From: Brasenia schreberi
Lineage: Eukaryota > Streptophyta > Magnoliopsida > Nymphaeales > Cabombaceae
Reading direction: 5' to 3'
Assembly: GCA_036023115.1 (NCBI GenBank)
Contig: JAYKKT010000087.1
Location: forward strand, 12,106,001-12,170,000
DNA: 64,000 nt
Shown here one piece after another: positions 25,472 through 38,800 of the stretch (position 1 is the first letter of the stretch; each line of letters opens with the position of its first letter). Under the pieces are notes generated by a model. That model ran no database searches. It saw only the letters and a program-made list of their open reading frames with translations, and had not been told where the DNA came from. The position numbers and the translations under genes were made by a program.

Positions 25472-26066
25472 CAAGTTGCGTTGTCCATCAATTGGAATGA
25501 AACTATGGTATCAGAGATCTAATTTGAGTAAAACATATCATTACCACATGGGAGATGGCCCACAAGAACTAAACTCTTGAGCTTCAATAAGCCCGAGGAC
25601 GTCCTCTCTCATGTGATTTCTTCACTTTGTACGAAAACCCAAACATTAATGGTACCCTATATTAAAGATAGAACTCTGATTCTTCAAAAAAGAAACCATG
25701 ATTATAAGCCCACGAGTTTAAGTCTATTGATACTAGTACTAGGTGTATTAACGCCACACGATCCATGATCTCTCCGTTCCATCTCAGGAGGCTGAAATTA
25801 AAGGCCCACTCACCGTATGTTTGTATCCTGAAAGGACAATGGAACGGCGTATCCTGCTTACGTGCAACCCACTGTCAAACACCACCTAAAGATTCGACGA
25901 GTTCCGCACCGACCATCTTTCTTATGGCCGACTAATTTTTAACTAAGCTGCCCCAATCAACAAAATGAGCTTGAGGACTCCTTCATGATCATGTCACAGT
26001 TTCATGAACACGATGAAAGGACACGAAAAAATCAGATACTTAAAAGATGGTAGTGACATTGTTTTG

Positions 26067-26133
<67 letters not shown>

Positions 26134-26848
26134 TAGGCCTTTGTTTATTATTGGATGTGAAGAATCCTACCCTTAGAGGATGCAACACGAGGACTTCCCA
26201 GAGACCCATACTGATAAATTCCTCGAAGAAACTCAACTTCGGAGCTGTGATAGATTCAGTACATTAGAGCTAGAAAGGTCCTGCCGCTAGATAAAAGACC
26301 CACCAATTATAGTATAGCAATACCAAACACAACTGAAGTCCGTTGCATTTATGCGAACAAGTTGTGCCCTGATCTAGCTCAGCAGTTTCATTACTCGCCT
26401 TCAAACAATTGTTTGTCCTCATTAGCTACAAGTGACTAAATGTCAAAAATCCATATTTATGGTGATCACAATCTTCATCCGAATGGTTAATTCACAAAGG
26501 AAATCACCAACCATGGACAAAAAGGTACAAACAAACAAGTATGGAATATAAATAAACAAATAATCTGTAGGAACAAAGAACCCCCATACATATAGAACTA
26601 CTTGTCTTTTTTTGCCCATGCGTGTTCTCACTAACGAGGAAGTTCCCAAGAAATGGAGCTTTTCTGCAAAATCAAGTCTTGAGCATTATCATGATCCATC
26701 CTACCTGTGAAATACAAAGCAGGAAAATAAGGAACTGTCTACCTCCAACATTTCAGAGAAAGAGCAAAAGATAGCTTACTTCTACAAGCAAAACCAGTTA
26801 CCCTACAAAACTTAAGTTTGATGCTCAGATCTTTGTTTCCCTATTTCT
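25472..26848. other. intergenic DNA and CCT1 3' UTR
   Basis: No gene seen. It holds a (TA)n tract at 26071-26131. The last few hundred bases should include the 3' UTR and polyadenylation region of the minus-strand CCT1 gene. Confidence 0.45.
26071..26131. repeat. (AT)n microsatellite
   Basis: About 30 uninterrupted AT units. Confidence 0.95.
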
Positions 26849-29800
26849 CTACTCTTCATTTTGTTCGTCTTTGATTAGCTTGATCATGTCATCGATTCGC
26901 AGAATTGTTATTGCAGCTTCAGTTGCAAACTGGAGTTTTTGGGAAACAGGAACCAGCAAAAGAGAAAGGGATGTGAGTATACAAGAAAATTACAAAATGT
27001 AACAACAGATCTATCTCGATTTCAAAACAAGGGAAGCAACAAAAGAACAATCTCGAAAACCTGAATAATCTTCACTTTGCTCATGGCTGGTTCAAGAACT
27101 CCGGCCTCAAGATTATTTCTGACAGTTCCTTTTGATAGCTCCAAACCCATGCTTCAATGCCAGAAATCAACACAAATATTTCAACATTATGAACGACTTA
27201 TTAAATTGAAATGCCAAAAACTTGGTTTGAACTTTAAAAGCCGAAAAAACAAATAGCGCGGCCTACCTCTAGTTTCAATAGTTAATGCATCAAACGTACG
27301 ATGGTTACACACAAAAAGGAACAAGACCCAACTAATTGAGACAACACAAAGAAGCCGACCCAACCAGCAGATCCTCTAAGTCACACCTCGTACCTGTGAG
27401 ATGAAGACGAGCTAACCGATTCATCCAGAGGACTGTAAGTCAACTTATCATGACTCAAACACAGCTGAAATTCATAGTCAATCAACCAAGTTTCAGCTAG
27501 ATACAAGAAAGGGCTATGACTCCCTGACTGGGCCAAGTGATAACAATGATCTAACTGGATTTTGTGATCAAAGAAATACCTCGTGGTGGGTATGGGTACC
27601 ACCATCCTGCTGACGGGACAAGTTGGCTCTTGGATTAGATCATTAGAGAATTAACCACTAGACACCAGTCTTAGGAGGCTCCTAGAAGGGCGACATATCT
27701 ACAGTGATCGGAAAACAGAATCTTGACATATAACAGTGCTAGACCTTAAGCAATTCCAGGAAACTTTGCTAAATTGAAAATCTTTTGAGATGTCCTTTAG
27801 TCTGACAAAAAAAAAGTTCAACTACCCCATGTCATCATCCAACCAGAGAGCTCTTTTTATAACCCACCAAATTGATTTGTATGTGTCTTCTAGCAAATCT
27901 GCTAGAAATACCAGCAACCATCACACATTCGAAAACAAACAGATTTTTGTTAAAAGAATAACCAAGAAAGACCCACACCTAGAGAGGTGCTGTTTGTCAG
28001 CCTTCATCTGTGCAGTGTGGTGGTAAGCACGTAATTTGGCAACCAGATCAGTTGCATCCTTTGCAGCATTGACAGCAAGAACCTGCAGTAAACTAACAAG
28101 CTGAGTCAAAGGAGGCAGAAGCAACAAGACAAGCAGGAGGTGCCCCAACGCGAGATCAAGAAACAAAACTACACAATGAAGTACCTTAGGTATGATAAGA
28201 AGGGCTTCAGCAAATTCAGCAATAGCTAGCTGTTCTCTGGATCCAAGCGATGTAGCAAAATGCTCCAGATATACAGACAAAGCCGCCTCAACTGCACCAC
28301 CACCAGCAACAACCTGTACCAACATAAATAAAATCACGCATTTGAGTTTCTTTCATCTTTTAATATGAGAGAAAACTTTCTAAGGTATCCATGGAACACA
28401 ACCTGCATATAAATCGAGATAGCAAGCTGATAAAGATCATCAACAATTATTTAGAACTAAATAGCTAGACCCTTTTAAAATAGCAAGCAACTAAGAAAGA
28501 TATATGATCGGACAGTGGACTTCCTATAGAATCTACACCAGAAGATATTCAAAAATGAAATGTTATACGAGAAAGCTTGTGCTCCATTGCAGTATTCATT
28601 TGATTCCACACATAATTTCAATTAGTTATGCATTGTGGTTGTTTTCATCGGTAACTAGGAAAAACTACCTGACAAGACTTGAAATAATCCAATATTATTC
28701 ATTTGATTCCACACATTATTTCAATTAGTAATGCATTGTGGTTGTTTTCATCGGTAACTAGGAAAAACTACCTGACAAGACTTGAAATAATCCAATATAA
28801 AACTCGGCTAGGACACCCAGTGCCAACAATGGGAACGGGCTTGTTCAGCAAGATTAGCACCCATGAGAATCAAACCTAGACTGACCCTTAGCAGCCAAAA
28901 CACTTTCAAATGGGTTAAACCCCATGAGCTAAGTCACACAGACACTTCTAAGAGGTGGAGTGTCTACCTCGACACGGGTGCGACACCGATACCGACACCT
29001 ACACCGTGTCGGTGCAGCATGGCAAAAAAAATGCAATTTCTTTTTTTTTAACTCACAGTTCTACCGTCTATGGTGTATTTATCTTGGAAAACCCGATCAA
29101 AGAGAGAGTAATCCATGAAGACGATGAAACCAAAGCCTCTTAGTCGACTCGTGACCTTATCTCCCATGATGACCACCTGAGTTACCTCACCATAGTTTCC
29201 AAAATGCTCCTTTAGCTTGTGTTCCATCATCTCCCATGAAACTCTACCGGTGAACATAGAAAAATATCTCAACACGGACCTTTTTCACTTCCTTTTGTGT
29301 GGATATTCCACGCTTCAAAATCTGGTATCGATTTTGAAGTTCGGGTCTTTTTGGATAAATGGGTCCAGATAGTGAAGATTGATTTGTGTATTATGATGAA
29401 ATTAATAGTTGTTTAACATTTATGTGTTTTGCTTTAATATAAAATTGTGTACTTACTATTGTCATGTACTTATGTTAATTGGTGTCTCACTTGTTGCAGC
29501 TTGAATATTATATATATAATATTATATAACCTAGCCGTGTTGCCGCACCCAAAAATTTTAAAATTTGTCGTATCCCGCACCTTCACCCACACTCATGTCC
29601 GCACCCTCACCCGTGTGACATAGCCCATGAGAGCATTTCTAAACCGAGATTAGACACAACATAAGGGGTATGTGCCTAATCGCCTGTGAAAACTTTTCAT
29701 ATGCTTATTTCCATGTACTAGGGACAACTATTTTCTACCTAGACACAGGCCCACCAGATAACACGGTTTCAAAGAACCATCTTGGTCAAAACCTAGATGT

Positions 29801-32800
29801 CAAGTCTAGAATGGCCATAAAGAACGAAAGGTAGATTAACAACCAGATCAGGAATAAAGACAAAACAAACAGGCCACGGTTCATGACGTACTGTATTAGA
29901 CTCAAGAGTTCTCTTCACAATGCACACGGCATCATGCAATGATCGCTCCATCTCATCCAGCATGTGATCATTTGCTCCTCTGAGGATCAACGATACCTAA
30001 CAAAATGGAAATAAACCTATAAACCTGACCAACAATAAGAGAAATAGGTCCTACAGAACTACATAGTGATGTACTCACAGCACTTGTATTCTTCGTTCCT
30101 TTCACCATGATCACATCATCATCAGCTATACGTTCCTCAACTACTTCGTCTGCATAACCAAGCAGTGAAGGGTCAAACGTCTCCTTGCCTTCCATGTCAG
30201 CGAATGTGAGAACCTACAGGGTAAAGATCAATGACAGTCATCATATGTGGATAGACTCAGCCAGAGCCAATCATTCTGATTGGTACCTGAGTTGCACCAG
30301 ATGCTTTAGCCACATGGCGTAAATCCTCCTTTCTAACACGCCTAACAGCAATAGCACCAGCTTCTACAAAGTACTGAATGAAAACGTGCAGAATTAACAA
30401 GTTAGCAAACAAAAAGAGGTTTTCCATGGCTATGCATAAAAAGAAATGAAGAAATTTCAAATATGCATGCCTTAAGTGCCATGTCATCAATTCCCTTAGT
30501 TGTTAGAATAACATTGGCTCCAGCTTTCAGAAGTTTGTCAATACGCTCTTTTGTTATATCTGCTTCCCTGTGGAGAGCAAAGCAAACTCAGAACTACTAC
30601 ATAACCGTTGTTCAGAAGATACAAAGGCGTGTTGCGACTGTATATGCATAAGAAACTAAAGAGTTAGTGTGCTGTCTGGAGGCGCTTGGAACCATTGTGC
30701 CTAGAAAATGGCAATAAAGAATGTCAATTCAAATAAGTCAGTGAACAAACATCCAACAAGTTGAGGCAACACGTCATCATAGGTGTTCAGTATCATAAGA
30801 CATATAGAGCCAAATTCAAAATAAAATTCTTCGCGATAAGTGAAACTGCTAATAAGCAATGTCAATCATGAACTCAAACACAGCACCCTTGAATAAAGGG
30901 CATATACAAACCTCAGTCACAGGAAAGTCCTCAATTATTTAAAAAAGTATGGGAAACCCTGAATTATTTTAAAATGTATGTTCAAAGGTCCATGAGAAAA
31001 AATATTAAGAATGTCTCATACATGACCAACTCCCCTCATCTAAGGGATCACCCTTGCATGACCGGTCTCAAGCCCAGATAAAGGGGGAGGGTTGTGTTAG
31101 GCTTCCGAGTTCCAACAACCAACGTAAAACTTTGTCGGACTTATCTACCATGAATTCTACAAATTATGATAGGGCTATGTGGAAACAAAGAATCTACATA
31201 AGAATCCATGTAGCCGACCCCTTAGGGAAAAGGCTTAGTTGTTGTTGTTGTTGAATGTCTCATACATGACCGTGGTGCAACTTTAGCGAGTGAAAACTGC
31301 AATATTTGTTTTTGTAGGATATATTGAAACTGACCAGTTCAATGGCCAGTGAATGCATAATTATTTCTAAAAAGTGTACAATATTAGCAACTTATCACAT
31401 TTTCTGTAGGTAACTCTGCTCATGTAAGGGATCACCCTTGCATGGCCGATCCTAAACTCAAATAAAAGAAGAGGGTTGTGTTAGGTTTCCGACAACCAGC
31501 ATAAAACCTTGTTTTACTTATCATGGATTCTATAAAAAAATAAAGAATTCATGTAGCTGACCCCATCTAGTATGGGAAAAGGCTTAGTTGTTGTTGTTGT
31601 TGTTGTATAACATTTTTTGTAGGTACCATTTTTACATCACACCGTGATACTACTAATGGCAACTTAGAATACGGTAGCGTGAATTCTGTTTGACAGTTCT
31701 ACTGATTAACAACACCAATGAGCAGTCAGTAGTTATTGGCTTCTGCTTGTTGAACATATAGATAAAATTGAATGTTTTTCTCATAGACCATATGCTAAAC
31801 TTAATAATTCTCAATAAGATTATAACGCATATACTGAAAGAGGTAAAAGGGATGGTTTGAAAAGGCAAGTTACAACAATGTAAACTGGCACAGAAAAAAT
31901 GTATAGATTATAATTTCTTCTGAGAACACTGTTTAACCCTTAGGAGCACAAGGCAACTTTCTACATCCAAAATCAAGTCATAGCAGTCATTACCTTTGAC
32001 GAATTTTCTCTAGCTCCCTTGGGTCAGTGACCAACACTTGCACACCCAGTTGCATCTTGGTCCTTTGAAGATTGAAATCAAGACAAGCAATTCTTGCAGG
32101 TGCAACTCTTGTAGGCATTCCTTGTGCAGCACGGCCTGTGTTTAGAGCATAACCTTTTAACAGGTAGCTGCCCTTTGCGCTTTTCCCATGCGCTTTCAGA
32201 ATGTTTATGGCCTGAAATAGAGCCACATTTATGTAAACATGCTCCCAACCAAGCATGAAATAGATAAATACTGACCATATCATCATCTGTATACCACCAA
32301 AAACGTACTAAATAAACTTACTTAAGTTTGCCACTCTATCATACCGGCCCCTTAAAATGACAGAAGGTGAGATCAAGTTTAATTCCTATAGCCGTTGCTA
32401 TATAACCTCAACAGACAATTCACGGAAAAGAAGAAAAAAAGAAAGAAAACAGGGATTTTCCATCACATGACAAGAAACAAGAATGCTTCTACTTGCATAA
32501 GACCACATTGTCCGTATCCGTTGGTTGTTTACACAGTCCAAATAACAACTGACTGCTACAGCATCGCCATGCTGTGGCTAGTCATTGACCAATCTTTCAT
32601 TGACTAGTGCCATACCCGTGGGTCTCTCATCCACAATGCAAGCAGATCCAACTCATGGATATTTGTTATTTGGATCAGGTTGTTCAAATAAGAAGTAAAT
32701 ATTTAAATAGAAAATAGCTAACAATAACTGCTAGTGCTATTCTCTCATTGCCTCATGCTGTGAAGCAGGTTTTCATCCAAAATGAAAAATTAGAGCCATC

Positions 32801-35800
32801 TCACAGACATGTGTATCGTGGACTTAAAAAAATAAATAACTGTCAGGCCTGCTATAAACTCAAATTACAAAACACTAACCTTAATGGGGTATTTAACTTC
32901 CCCCCTCTCAGTGGTCATTTTCACTGCTTGAACGGCATCAACAACCTGGATAGATAAATAACCAGTCAAAATATGTATTAGAGGATGTGAGACACCATCA
33001 GATGAGTAAAATCACCCATCCTGTAGAACGATAACAATGGGAGTCTATTTTCCTGAAGCAAACAGTTTTGGGAGAGAAAAGAGAAGTGGAACAATAAAGA
33101 ATTACGTCACTCCAAATCTATGAAGTTTCCAGAATATCCATGCCCTTGGAGGGCAATGTTGGGTGTTAGTGATACACAGCTATCGGGCATAAAATAAAAT
33201 GTTTTCCAACAGTTTGAGCCAGAATATCAATGACATTGATAGCAAACCATCTCACGTAGTGAGAAAAACAATGGTTTCCAACTTCCCATACAATAGTGTC
33301 CTACAAAATTTTCTAGGGTGAGCCGAACTTCAGTGGGGTGAAATTCACGTGAGGTAGTATATACAATTTGTTGATAACTTCAGACTGCTTGGACAGATTT
33401 TCTGGATTTTCATTTGTTGCATTCCAGATGAAGTGGCACTCACCTTTCCCACGGATAGGTCTGCCACTGTTTCCACCCCATGGAGTCTAAGTTAATGTAA
33501 GCAAATGGTTCAAGACCAGAAACCAAGACAAGGTTACATTCTTCTGCCTGAGCAGTGGTAAAAGTGTGTGCACTACACAAGGCCCATGCTAATTCACTGA
33601 CACATGTACATGCTCACACACACACAAGTGTTCACACTCAAGATAAAACATGCATCAGAATGACATCATATACTCATGTGCACAAGTCACTGAAATGACG
33701 TCTTTATTTCCACAATGCATATCCTTAGCTTGAGTGAAGAACAAGCCCTCGTTGAATTGCAAAACCTAGATAACCCTAAACCCAAAATGTTCAGAATGGA
33801 AGATAGACCTCGAGGTGCTACATGGAAGAGATGCACCATGGATTCGTCAATGAATCATCGCATAGAAAAATAAGGCATTCGTTACTAATAAAAAACAGTA
33901 AAATTTTACCATATTTGCAAAGAAATCACTGTCAGTTGCAACTATTTTGGAGGAAATACTTGTCTTTGCACAATTTATAAGCGAATCTTTTCCCAGTTTC
34001 TCAACCTGCCAAAGGCAACAAGATATACCTGTAACTAAAACCTAATAGCAAAAGAAGAATATGGACAAGAATTGCAAAAGTTGCTAAATAAATTTCAGCT
34101 AAGCATCAAAAGCTAAGAACTAATGTATAAAAGATAGATAAACACAGGAAAATCCGCTTCAAGTAGATAAATCTCAATTAACTCATCTTACGAACAGATT
34201 CCAGCAACCAATGTGACTCAGATTAAAATCACTACACATGATCATTCCAAAAAACACTATTGTGGTGCATTCAGGATCAAAACCGGAGCTGAATCAACCA
34301 ATTATGTCCATTTGTGATGAAATGATATCCATATTATAGTGAGTAGACAAATTAATAAAGCAAGCGAGGCCTACTCAATAGAAGCAAGAGCTTTTCTTAG
34401 TAGGCTCATATTATCCTTTTTCATTACAAACTGAAAGCATCAATGCATCCTCCACCATTCACATCACTTGATACAGGAAACTACAAAACATTAAGTTCTG
34501 CTGATTGGCATGTATGCACCATTTGAACTCGTCACTCTGATGAATCTGATCCAATGTTGAATGAAACAAAAGGACCTCTAATCTGCAACAAAAGCTAGAC
34601 AAGAAGCCCAATTTCTGAAGTGGACAAAGAGAAGATAATGGGTACACAAGCCACTGAACCAATTCAGAAGATATTAGATCTAGTAACATGTGCATAAATG
34701 TATGCCACAATTTACAATGCTTACAATCAGGTAGAACCTCAACACAATTAACCACATCGGATAGTAACAAGAACAGCAGAGACATACCTTGACAGCTAGC
34801 TTGTTGTCAATATATTTGCACGTTTCTCTCATGGCAAGCTGCACCACAGTAAAGATTGAGAATGGCAAATAGATACTACACTATTATCATCTTTCAAGAA
34901 CGGCAAACTCACCCTATATCCACTGATTATGGATGTTGGATGGATTTTACTCCGGACAAGATCATTTGCTCTCTGGAACAGTGAAAGAACGAATCAGAAA
35001 AAGTGCAGGAAGAAGAATCTTAATTTCTTACATTGTTCTGAAAGTTATTAATGGAACTGAACAAAGTTTACCAATAACTCATGTTGTATTTGCAAGATAC
35101 CTTCAATAGCTCAGCAGCTATGATAACTACTGATGTTGTCCCATCTCCAACTTCACGGTCTTGAAGTTCAGCCAACTCTACCAGAACCTGTGGCCCCGAA
35201 AGCAAAAGAAAATATGTTAACTGAGTTGAAATAGTTTAGCTAAAAACAATAAACAGTACAACAACAAAGAGATGCATATGTTGCAGGTCCCATAATATTA
35301 TTTATGCCCTCCAGCCAAAAGAAAAAGGCATGGCATTTGGGGAAAAGGTGAAGGTGCCTGAATATAGGAAAAGAAGGTAAGTGGTTTACCTTTGCTGCAG
35401 GATGCTCCACTTCCAACATTTTGAGTATGGTAGCCCCATCATTAGTAATTGTTACATCCCCGATATCATCAACCAACATCTGAAACAGTAATGAAACTTA
35501 ATATACAAAAAGCACGAGAAGACATGAGAATGCAACATATGCCAAAGAATTTAACAGAAATATCCAATCAGGCAAGTGGCCTGACTGCAGGCAAAAATGA
35601 CAGTATAACATCACATCCGGCAAGTTATTCAGATTACCAGTGATATCAGTACTTCACTACTACCAATCAGAATGAAAGGCAATAAACAGTTTAATAACAA
35701 TGCTCCTTCATACTTATTTTGCAAATCCGCCCAAGTAAGGGATCACCCATGCATTGCCGGTCCCAAGCCCGGATAAAGGAAGAGGGTTGTATTAGGCTTC

Positions 35801-38800
35801 CGACAGCTAGCATAAAACTTTGTCGGATTTTTATAACATGGATTACAAAAATGCTTTGGAGCGTCCCCGTCTAGCGACGCGTTGTAAAGCCTGAATGGAG
35901 TGATAAGTAAGCAAGGGCCACTACATTTTCGCTCGAATGTAGTGAATCAATTGCAAAGAGGGTTCCCACATCATGGATGGGTGTGGGTGAAGAAGTTAGT
36001 CCCACTACATTGCCGTCTGAATGTAGTGAAAAATTTTCAGAGAGGGTCTCCGCATTTTGAATATGGACAGATGCGGGGGGATAAGGAAGCTAGTCCTAGA
36101 TAATAAGATGTGTATTGGTTCTTGGAAAAGCAGAACATTATCCAGTAAGCTAACGGAGGTGGTAGATACTATGATTCGGAAAAAGATTCATATTTTATAT
36201 ATTCTATGTTTATAAGAGACAAGATGGGTTGGAGATAGAGGATACAGGATTTAAATACTCAGGTAAAGAAAAGGCTCGAAACTGAGTTGGTATTATCATA
36301 AATAAAGATTTAAAGCAGTGTTGTCTGACGCGCATCGTATCGTGTATCGTTGGGCTCCACGATACGGGCGTATCGTATCGTATCGTACTTTAATATTAAA
36401 ATAATACAAAAATTAATTAAAAATCAATAAAATTTAGTAAAAATCCGAAAAAAATCGAAAAAATTCAGAAAAAATCAGGTAATTGCTTTAAATTCATATA
36501 CTATAAGTTTAGTATAGATTGAGCATTCAACATTGAACAATTGCATCTCAATTTACATATTTTGAATTCAAAAAATGAAATACACATTACAGACACAGTT
36601 ACATTTTACAAATTGTAATCAGGATCATCAACTAAATAATCTTCATCTTCTCCTTGTTGCAGATCCTCATCATCATCATCAGCGACACCTTCTTCTTGAA
36701 AATCAAATTCTTATCTCCTTGATATTGTTGTTGCGCTCCTTCCAAATTAATCCAAGCAACGTCTTCTTCAGTTAGGAGAGTATTTTCTTCAGTGTCTTCC
36801 ATAACCCAATCTTCTAATATATCAAAATTATCCAAACTTATTGGATCGAAGTGACTTTCTTCTCTATTTACTTTTTTTAATTGCCTACGACAAACAAAGA
36901 TAAACAATTAGTAAATAATATTAACAATTGAAGACTGAAGTTAAACTATATTGAATTGAAAATTTGAAAGTAATACAACATTACCTTTCACGAAGGCGCA
37001 TGTTACAACGAATATAAACTAAATCATTTAGTTTTTTGTGTTCCAACCTGTTGCGCTTCTTTGTATGGATGTGTTCAAAAACACTTCAATTTCTTTCACA
37101 ACCTGTTGCACTACAAGTTTGGCTTAAGACTCTCACTACAAAATCTTTAAAGTTTGGACAATCAGTTCCAAACCTGTTCCACCAAACATCTGTAGAAAAA
37201 GACAAACATTATAGACATAATCCATAGTAATATAAGATGAAACTTAAATATAAAAATAAACAATTTACCTAGACGCATAATACTGCGGTTGCGAATTGCA
37301 ACAGGAAAACCCATCAAGTGAAGAGCATTATCATATATCTCCATCTCTCGATGTATCGCATCTGCTATGCTCTCATCAGGGACTAATCTGTCGATGCATT
37401 CAATGATTCTTCGATTAACCTCACCATCCCTTTTGAAGGTTGCTGAGTACCTCAATGATGGGTTTAGATAGTAGGCTGCTGCATGAATAGGCTGATGCAA
37501 TTGTTTATTCCATCTACTATCAATTATTTTCCACACGGGCACATAATCTCTTTTTTTCCATTAAAATTATTTTTTATTGCTTCTTTTGCCATGTCCATGG
37601 CTTCATAAAGGTAGCCCATAGATGGTTTCTCCTCGCTGTCAGCCAATCTCAAAACTTTCACTAAAGGATAAGTAATTTTCAATAATCTGATACATGCATT
37701 TTAAAATGAACTTCTAATAACCGTTTCTGCAATCTCATTTAACTTTCTGTTCCTTCTGTTTTGAGGCAAATCTGCAAATTGTTGCCACTCATCTGAGGAG
37801 AACATTCTCTTTAAAGCTTGCTTCTGTCTCACAATACTCTGTACATATAAGAAGTTTGTTGCGAACCGAGTTGCAGCTGTGCGAAGAAGCTCTGCACCTT
37901 CTGTGTATCTCCTTATCATACACAAAACAAATGCATGGTTGTAAATGAATTTTGTAATATCTTGGCAACACTCAGTTGCTGCCTTTATTTCATCCATCTC
38001 ACCAATGTCCTCGAGGATGAGATCTAAACAATGGGTTGCACATGGTATCCAATAGAAAGTCCCATAAATATTAGCTAACTCCTTTCCAGCTGCTTTGTAG
38101 TTAGGTGCATTATCTATAATCAATTGGACTACATTTTCTAGCCCAACCTCCTGTATAACCTTATCAAATTCCTCTCGTAGGATCTCTGCAGTGTGCCTCT
38201 CCTCTGACATATCTAGAGATCTCAAAAACATGAGTCCTTTAAGACAATATATAAGAAAGTTTAGCAATGTCCTTCCTCGCCTATCGGTCCATCCATCTGC
38301 CATGATAGTGCATCCTGTTTCCTTCCACGATTGTCTCAAAGTCAAACAATATTGCTACACTTCAATCACGGTCTGATCTAATATCTTCCCTCTCAACTTC
38401 TGATAAGAGGGCATCCTGTATCCTAAACCAATATTAGCAATTGCATCTGCCATTGCTTGAAAATGAAAACTTTTTGCTGCATTAAATGGAATGCATGCAT
38501 CATAAAACCATCTGCCCACTGCAAGGTCTGCTTGATCATGCAGTTGTTCTGAAGCCATAGCAGCACGAATTCTTGACTGAGCACCAGGTGTAGTGGAAGG
38601 AGAAAAGAACGAATGTATGCTAGAAGAAGAAGCTCTTCCTCTACTCCTTCCTAAACTTCCTCTTCTGCCACCTGCTGCAACCCTCTTTCCCCTGCTAGGT
38701 GCTCGCGAACTGCTACTACCAATATCTGTTCTAGCATCTGAAGGCAAACTATCAGTGAATCCAACTCCAGTGGATCATTTTTTTGTTGTCTCCTTTCCTG

